64,000 nt of DNA from Nannocystis pusilla (GTDB taxonomy: Bacteria; Myxococcota_A; Polyangia; Nannocystales; Nannocystaceae): the NCBI RefSeq assembly GCF_026626665.1, contig NZ_JAPNKE010000002.1:10808001-10872000 (forward strand), in the 5' to 3' direction. The notes below the pieces were generated by a model that was not told the origin of the DNA, made no database searches, and saw only the letters and a program-made list of their open reading frames with translations. Below, piece after piece: positions 59,603 to 64,000 of this stretch. Within the stretch, counting starts at the first letter, position 1. Every line of letters starts with the position of its first letter. Position numbers and translations under genes: made by a program.

Positions 59603-59764
59603 CGCCGGCGCGCCGGGCAGGTGCGACGAGACAGGGCTCGGCAAAGCGCTGCAGCGCGTCGCGCAGCGGGGCTGGGCGAGCGGAGGCTCGCTGGGTCGCG
59701 TCGGAGGCGAGGTGGGAGCCGGCTGGGCGTTCACCCGCGGTCGCCGGGACGCGACGAGGCCCCC

Positions 59765-59852
59765 GAAACATGGCGGAAAGGCCATGTCCCAGAGGCCGGG
59801 TTCTCCGGGACATGGCGGAGAGGCCATGTCCCGGAGGCCATATTCTCACTTG
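59765..59852. repeat. tandem pair of palindrome-bearing units
   Basis: Two copies of an about 45-base unit, ACATGGCGGA(A/G)AGGCCATGT then CCC(A/G)GAGGCC, at about 59768 and 59811. Each contains the hairpin CATGGC/GCCATG and half-sites of the GGACATG family. It lies between the convergent stops of the TPR-like and DUF1501-linked genes, a position suited to a terminator or REP-like element. Confidence 0.7.
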
Positions 59853-59859
59853 CGCCAGG

Positions 59860-62052
59860 TCAGCGCAGCTTGAGCCCGTCGGCGCTGCAGCTCCAGGCGA
59901 ACTTGTCGCCGAGGATCAGCGGGGCGTGGACGTTGCACAGCGACTCGGTGTCGGTGCCGGGGACGGCGAACGCGGGGATCGCCGCCGGGTCCTGATCGCG
60001 GCTGGGCACGCCCGACAGCATGAACTGCGGGGTGCTGAGCAGCATGCCGGCGAACCGGCGGGCGCCTTCTTCGAGCTGGCCGGTGTCGGCCCCGCTCATC
60101 GGGGTGTCGAGCGGGAGACCGATGACGCCCTCGATCGCGGCGATCTCGGCCGGTCCGTCGATGGTCGGTTCGGTGATGAGGCGGTCCTTGATCGCCGCCG
60201 CGATGTCACCCACGGTGGCGCCGGGGACCATGCTGGCCTCGACCAGCATGAGCTCGATCCACTCGTACTGCGCGCACGCCTGGCCGAGCGGGCCGGTGCA
60301 GCCGCCCTGCATCGGCTGCTTGGTGCCGCTGGCGAGCTGGTTCTCCCACGACAGCAGGCCGTTGAAGTCGACGCCGTTGAAGCCGTTGATCGCGTCCTTG
60401 AGGAAGACGCCCTGGTCGCGCAGGAAGTTGATGCCCGGGTAGTTCCACTCGTTGTCCTGGACCTGCTGCACCGGCAGGTCCCACCACATCGCCCGCATCG
60501 CCGACTCGATCAGCACCCAGGCGCTGTAGCGCTGGACGCGGTCGCCGACGCCGTTGCCGCGCATGTTGGGGTCGGCCGCGGTGACCGAGAACGGGTCGAA
60601 CACCGCCTTCATGGGGTACGAGGTCGAGGCGTCGCACAGGTCGGGCGCCTCCTGGTTGAAGTAGGGGTGCGTGACGATCTCGACCAGGAGGGTCCGCAGC
60701 GAGTACTCATCGGAGATGAAGGCGTCGGCGAGCTCGCCGAGGATCTCGCGCTGCTTCTCGTTGCGCGGGAAGCTGTGCGCGAGCGTCAGCGGGTAGCCGA
60801 GCATCTCCTTCCACACGCCGTTGGCGATGTTGACGGCGGTGAGGTACGCGAGCGCCTGGTCGGGGGCGACGCTCAGGTCGCCGTCGACCATGAGGCCCTC
60901 GCTGGCGAGGGTGGCGAAGCCGGTCTTGAACAGCGGGTCGATGTCGAACAGCTGGCCACCCTCGGGCAGCGCGCCGCCGAGGTAGCCGGGGATGCCGAGG
61001 ATGTCGCCGTCAGTGCCCGGGTTGAAGCGGCCGCAGCTGCCGCTCCAGCCCCACGGCTCGACCGAGCCCTGGTCGTCGACGAAGCCGGTCCAGCGGAAGG
61101 CGGCGTACACCTCTTCCTCGGGCCGGCCCTTCGGGTCGCCGTAGATGGCGCCCTCGAAGTCGCCGGGGAGCGCCCAGAAGTGGTTGTACTTGGGGTCCGG
61201 GTTGTAGGTGACCGACTCGGTGCTGGTGTGGCACTCGAGGCAGCCGCTGCGGCGGCCGAGGTAGCTCGATTCGAAGATCTCGCCGTAGTTCGAGCGCGCG
61301 TTGACCTCGAACTCCTCCTGGGTGATGTTGGCGCCGGACAGCGGCCGGGCCATGCGCGCGAACATGTCGGCGCGGTACATCGGGCTCAGGTCGTCGAGCC
61401 GCAGGGAGCTCATCATGACGTCGCCCATCGTGAACGGCGGGCCGAAGCTCGAGCCCTGGGCGTCGTTGTCGCGGATGTAGGCCGCGAGGTCGCCCTTGTC
61501 GCCGGCGCCGGTCATCTGCGAGTAGCAGCCGTAGTTCGACTTGGTCTCGAGCCGGTTGATCTTCAACTGCTCCCAGAAGAAGGTGCGCCAGCGGTGGAGG
61601 TAGAGGTCGCCGCTGGCGAGCCCGCGAGCGACGATCGCCCGCCCGTCCTGGCCCTTGGCGTCGAGCTGCTCGATCGCGCTGACCAGCAGCTGGACCTCGC
61701 GCATGCCCTCGGGCTTGCGGCCCTGCAGCAGCGGGATGATGCGCTTGACGAACGCCTCGTCGCCGGCGTCGCACGACTCCTCGCCGTCACCGGCCGGCGG
61801 CGGCTCTTCGCCAGGATCGCCGCCGGAGTCGCCGCTGGTGCTCGCGGTGTCGCTGGTGGTCGGCGTATCGCTGGTGGTCGGCGCGCTGTCGGTCGCGGTC
61901 GGGTCGCTGTCGGTCGAATCGACGGTGGCCTGGCTGACGCCCTCGGTGGCGGTGGAGGAGGCCCCGGAGTCGTCGTTCGGACATGCCGTGAGAGACATGC
62001 ACGCGAGGACAGATGCGAAGAGAGGAGCGTAGTTGGGATGAAGTCGGGTCAT
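59860..62052 (-). CDS. haem-motif lipoprotein paired with DUF1501 gene
   Basis: 730 residues from ATG 62052. Lipoprotein signal (LACMSLTAC), a Thr/Ser/Asp-rich stalk of about 55 residues, then a large helical domain. One CxxCH haem-attachment motif (GCLECHTS, about residue 270) is visible. Segments such as FVKRIIPLLQGRKPEGMREV, YRADMFARMARPLSGANITQ, and RRFAGMLLSTPQFMLSG are reminiscent of the DUF1549/DUF1553/DUF1592 cytochrome-like proteins that co-occur with DUF1501 in planctomycetes and myxobacteria. The DUF1501 gene lies 18 bases upstream in the same operon. Exact family unassigned. Confidence 0.7.
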   Translation of the reverse strand: MTRLHPNYAPLFASVLACMSLTACPNDDSGASSTATEGVSQATVDSTDSDPTATDSAPTTSDTPTTSDTASTSGDSGGDPGEEPPPAGDGEESCDAGDEAFVKRIIPLLQGRKPEGMREVQLLVSAIEQLDAKGQDGRAIVARGLASGDLYLHRWRTFFWEQLKINRLETKSNYGCYSQMTGAGDKGDLAAYIRDNDAQGSSFGPPFTMGDVMMSSLRLDDLSPMYRADMFARMARPLSGANITQEEFEVNARSNYGEIFESSYLGRRSGCLECHTSTESVTYNPDPKYNHFWALPGDFEGAIYGDPKGRPEEEVYAAFRWTGFVDDQGSVEPWGWSGSCGRFNPGTDGDILGIPGYLGGALPEGGQLFDIDPLFKTGFATLASEGLMVDGDLSVAPDQALAYLTAVNIANGVWKEMLGYPLTLAHSFPRNEKQREILGELADAFISDEYSLRTLLVEIVTHPYFNQEAPDLCDASTSYPMKAVFDPFSVTAADPNMRGNGVGDRVQRYSAWVLIESAMRAMWWDLPVQQVQDNEWNYPGINFLRDQGVFLKDAINGFNGVDFNGLLSWENQLASGTKQPMQGGCTGPLGQACAQYEWIELMLVEASMVPGATVGDIAAAIKDRLITEPTIDGPAEIAAIEGVIGLPLDTPMSGADTGQLEEGARRFAGMLLSTPQFMLSGVPSRDQDPAAIPAFAVPGTDTESLCNVHAPLILGDKFAWSCSADGLKLR

Positions 62053-62070
62053 GATCGCGCCTCCTCTCGG

Positions 62071-63579
62071 TCAGAGCTTGAGCCCCATGTAGACGTCGCG
62101 CAGCCGCTGGGCCGCCTCCGCCTGGTTCTTGACCCCGCCGGCGACGTCGCCGACGGCGAACGTCTGCGAGCTGAACGGGTAGATGCCGAGCGCCATCATC
62201 ACGAGCATGCGGTTCTCGGCCGGGCTGATGTAGGTCTCGGCGAAGCCCTCGGCCTCGGTGATGGCGCCGTAGATGCCGCGCTCGGCCTCGGTGATGGGGC
62301 CGCCGATCAGGACGTTGACCATGCCCTGCGGCCAGTGGTTGAGGCCCGACTGGCCCTGCCGGTGCGGCGTGCGGCCGAACTCGGTGTTGATGACGATCAT
62401 CGTCTCGTCGAGGTTGATCTTGCCGGGGTCGTTCTCGTTCGGCGCGTTGATGATGTCGGCCAGGCACTGCATCGTGTGCGTGACGTTGCGCGAGGAGTCC
62501 TCGACGTGGCTGTCGTGGGTGTCGTGGCCGGCCGACGGGTTGGGCTTGAGGCCGCCGTCGATCCAGTGGACGTAGCGGGCGCGGTCCTGGGGGCGGGTGA
62601 GCAGGCTGGCGGCCATGCGCGCCTGCATGCGCGGCTTGTCGGTGCCGGCCATGTCGCTGCACTCGGTGCCCGCGACGCCCTCGAACAGGTCGGCCGACAG
62701 CACGGAGGACAGCTCGCCGGCGCCGCGGCGGGCGAAGTGGGCGAACTCGAAGTTGCTGCGCTCGGCCGAGCGGGTCAGCTGGCCCTTGCCTCCGGGCCGG
62801 AAGCGCTGCTGATAAGCGGCGAGGTAGTGGTCGACGGCGGCGTCGTAGCTGTCACGGCCGGCGCCGACGCTGGGGCGGGCGAGCAGCTGCGAGAGCGACG
62901 AGCCCGGGTCGACGGTGACGCTGAGCGGCCGCGCGGAGCCGGGGTGGAGGCCGATCGCGGAGGCGGCGAGGACGTTGTCGGTGGGGAACTCGACGCCGGG
63001 GTAGAGGACGTAGGCGTACGGGGTCGGACGCAGGCCGCCGGGCTGCTCGAGGAAGTGGCGCTGGATCGACGCGCCGACGCCGGCGAGGCGCGGCGAGCCG
63101 AGGCGGCTGCCGGTCAGCGCGTAGGGGTTGGCGCCCTCGTGCGGCAGGAGGTCGTGGCGCTGTACGAGGATCCGCATGCGCGCGACGATGTCGGGCCGGG
63201 CCCGCAGCGGCGCGACCCACGGGCCGAGGTGGACCAGGAGGCCGTTGGCGTCCTCGGCGAACTCGTCGGTGAGGGTGTTGCCGAGGCCGCACTGGCCGAA
63301 GCGGGCCTGGGTCTGGTTGTAGTAGGCGTGGAGGAACCGCTCGGTGTCCTGACCCCAATCCGGCACCGCGTAGAAGGTGTCGAAGGCGTTCATGCCGCCG
63401 TAGAGGTAGAGCTCGAGCACGTTCTTGGCCTGGCGCTCGACGGGGATCATGGCGTCGAGCTTGTCGGCCGGCCACTCGCCCCAGTACGCCTCCGCGCGCC
63501 GCGGGTGACGAAGAATGCCGAAGGAGGCGCCGGCCGCCGTGGCGACGCCGAGGGACTTCATGAAGGTTCTGCGCTGCAT
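62071..63579 (-). CDS. DUF1501 family protein (sulfatase-like fold), Tat-exported
   Basis: 502 residues from ATG 63579. N-terminal RRTFMKSLGVATAAGASFG is a Tat-type signal (RRTFMK). The body matches DUF1501, an alkaline-phosphatase/sulfatase-fold family: LELYLYGGMNAFDTFYAVPD, VARMRILVQRHDLLPHEGAN, SAGHDTHDSHVEDSSRNVTH, NTEFGRTPHRQGQSGLNHWP, the last with the conserved EFGRTP metal-site segment. Periplasmic; the reaction is not established. It is co-transcribed with the haem-motif partner and the next gene. Confidence 0.85.
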   Translation of the reverse strand: MQRRTFMKSLGVATAAGASFGILRHPRRAEAYWGEWPADKLDAMIPVERQAKNVLELYLYGGMNAFDTFYAVPDWGQDTERFLHAYYNQTQARFGQCGLGNTLTDEFAEDANGLLVHLGPWVAPLRARPDIVARMRILVQRHDLLPHEGANPYALTGSRLGSPRLAGVGASIQRHFLEQPGGLRPTPYAYVLYPGVEFPTDNVLAASAIGLHPGSARPLSVTVDPGSSLSQLLARPSVGAGRDSYDAAVDHYLAAYQQRFRPGGKGQLTRSAERSNFEFAHFARRGAGELSSVLSADLFEGVAGTECSDMAGTDKPRMQARMAASLLTRPQDRARYVHWIDGGLKPNPSAGHDTHDSHVEDSSRNVTHTMQCLADIINAPNENDPGKINLDETMIVINTEFGRTPHRQGQSGLNHWPQGMVNVLIGGPITEAERGIYGAITEAEGFAETYISPAENRMLVMMALGIYPFSSQTFAVGDVAGGVKNQAEAAQRLRDVYMGLKL

Positions 63580-63600
63580 GGTCCGTCTCGTGGGTGTCCT

Positions 63601-63999
63601 TTAAATCAGGTCGGGATCGGCCCAGACTTCGTAGCGGAGGACGACCCGCAGGTCGCCGTCCGGGAGGCCGAGGTCGAAGCTTTGCTCGCGGGCGATGGTG
63701 AGGGTGGCAGGGCCGGGGGCGAGCTGGGACAGCTCGGCGCTCGGGATGGTGAAGCTGCCGTCGTCGACGGCGTGGGCGGTGAGCATCTGGCCGTAGGTGT
63801 CGATGAGGCGGATGACGACCCTGTTCGGCTGGCCGCCGTTGGTCTCCCAGGTGAGCTCCAGGCCTTCGGCGCGGTCGAGCTCGAACAGCGAGACGCCGAC
63901 GTCGGGGGCGGTGACGGTCAGCGCCGGCGGGGCGGTGACGGCCGCGGGCAGGACGACGTCGTCCTTGCCCTCGCCGCCGAAGGCGATCAGGTCGTACTC
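63601..63999 (-). CDS. secreted Ig-like protein, C-terminal fragment
   Basis: The last 132 residues of a protein that begins outside the window. The part seen is a beta-sandwich-type sequence (VGVSLFELDRAEGLELTWET, IRLIDTYGQMLTAHAVDDGS, LTIAREQSFDLGLPDGDLR) ending VLRYEVWADPDLI. It is 21 bases upstream of the DUF1501 gene and in the same operon. The start and any signal peptide are not visible. A similar small Ig-like partner often accompanies DUF1501 pairs in this group (from memory). Confidence 0.6.
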   Translation of the reverse strand, partial: EYDLIAFGGEGKDDVVLPAAVTAPPALTVTAPDVGVSLFELDRAEGLELTWETNGGQPNRVVIRLIDTYGQMLTAHAVDDGSFTIPSAELSQLAPGPATLTIAREQSFDLGLPDGDLRVVLRYEVWADPDLI

Positions 64000-64000
64000 G

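Overview
The window is about 70% GC and has the character of a predatory myxobacterium of the Nannocystineae (Nannocystis/Plesiocystis/Enhygromyxa type). This is inferred from content: an FHA-tailed Ser/Thr kinase, an FHA regulator of the sigma-54 activator type, a MYXO-CTERM-like protein, many lipoproteins with Ser/Thr/Asp-rich or Cys-rich stalks, a DUF1501 pair and NHL-repeat proteins. No rRNA or CRISPR array was seen, and no integrase or transposase. About twenty otherwise conserved genes are broken by single-base frame changes, which looks more like uncorrected indels in the assembly than gene decay. I give such genes as one locus and state where the frame changes.

Layout. 0-5 kb: lipoprotein start, YfbK-like vWA protein, a 48-bp tandem repeat, tRNA-Pro(CGG), kinase-FHA protein, HAD phosphatase. 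5-13.4 kb: one efflux operon with a membrane-fusion lipoprotein and two RND pumps. 13.4-17.7 kb: two neighbours sharing a Cys-rich C-terminal module, a NUDIX hydrolase, and apolipoprotein N-acyltransferase. 17.7-20.8 kb: a conserved protein of unknown function followed by two tandem structured RNAs that fold as circularly permuted tRNA-like modules (bacterial Y RNA-like), then a minus-strand ATPase/DUF4276 pair that looks like a split OLD-type defence system. 20.9-28.4 kb: a five-gene MoxR/vWA/DUF5682 cassette. 28.5-34.1 kb: lipoproteins (CBM9-like, CAP domain), a small membrane protein, and phenylalanine hydroxylase behind what looks like a Tyr/Phe-codon attenuator. 34.1-35.4 kb: no recognisable gene. 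35.4-41.5 kb: secreted repeat and beta-propeller proteins. 41.6-51.1 kb: a RegB/RegA-like two-component pair, thpR, two dipeptide-type ABC permeases, an LBF_2804-type membrane protein, an N-formylglutamate amidohydrolase-like protein, a sterol desaturase-type hydroxylase and the FHA regulator. 51.1-64 kb: a kinase-like remnant, YjbQ plus a HAD-IG nucleotidase, a Crp/Fnr regulator, several hypotheticals, and a DUF1501 operon running off the end.

Two features cut across the gene map. A short dispersed palindrome (core TGTCC-N4-GGACA, often CATGTCC-N4-GGACATG) occurs more than twenty times, in gaps and inside genes, often in lipoprotein signal-peptide codons. The strongest previously unremarked signals are the tandem permuted tRNA-like RNAs (18535-18872) and the leader peptide/alternative-hairpin element before phenylalanine hydroxylase (33133-33256).
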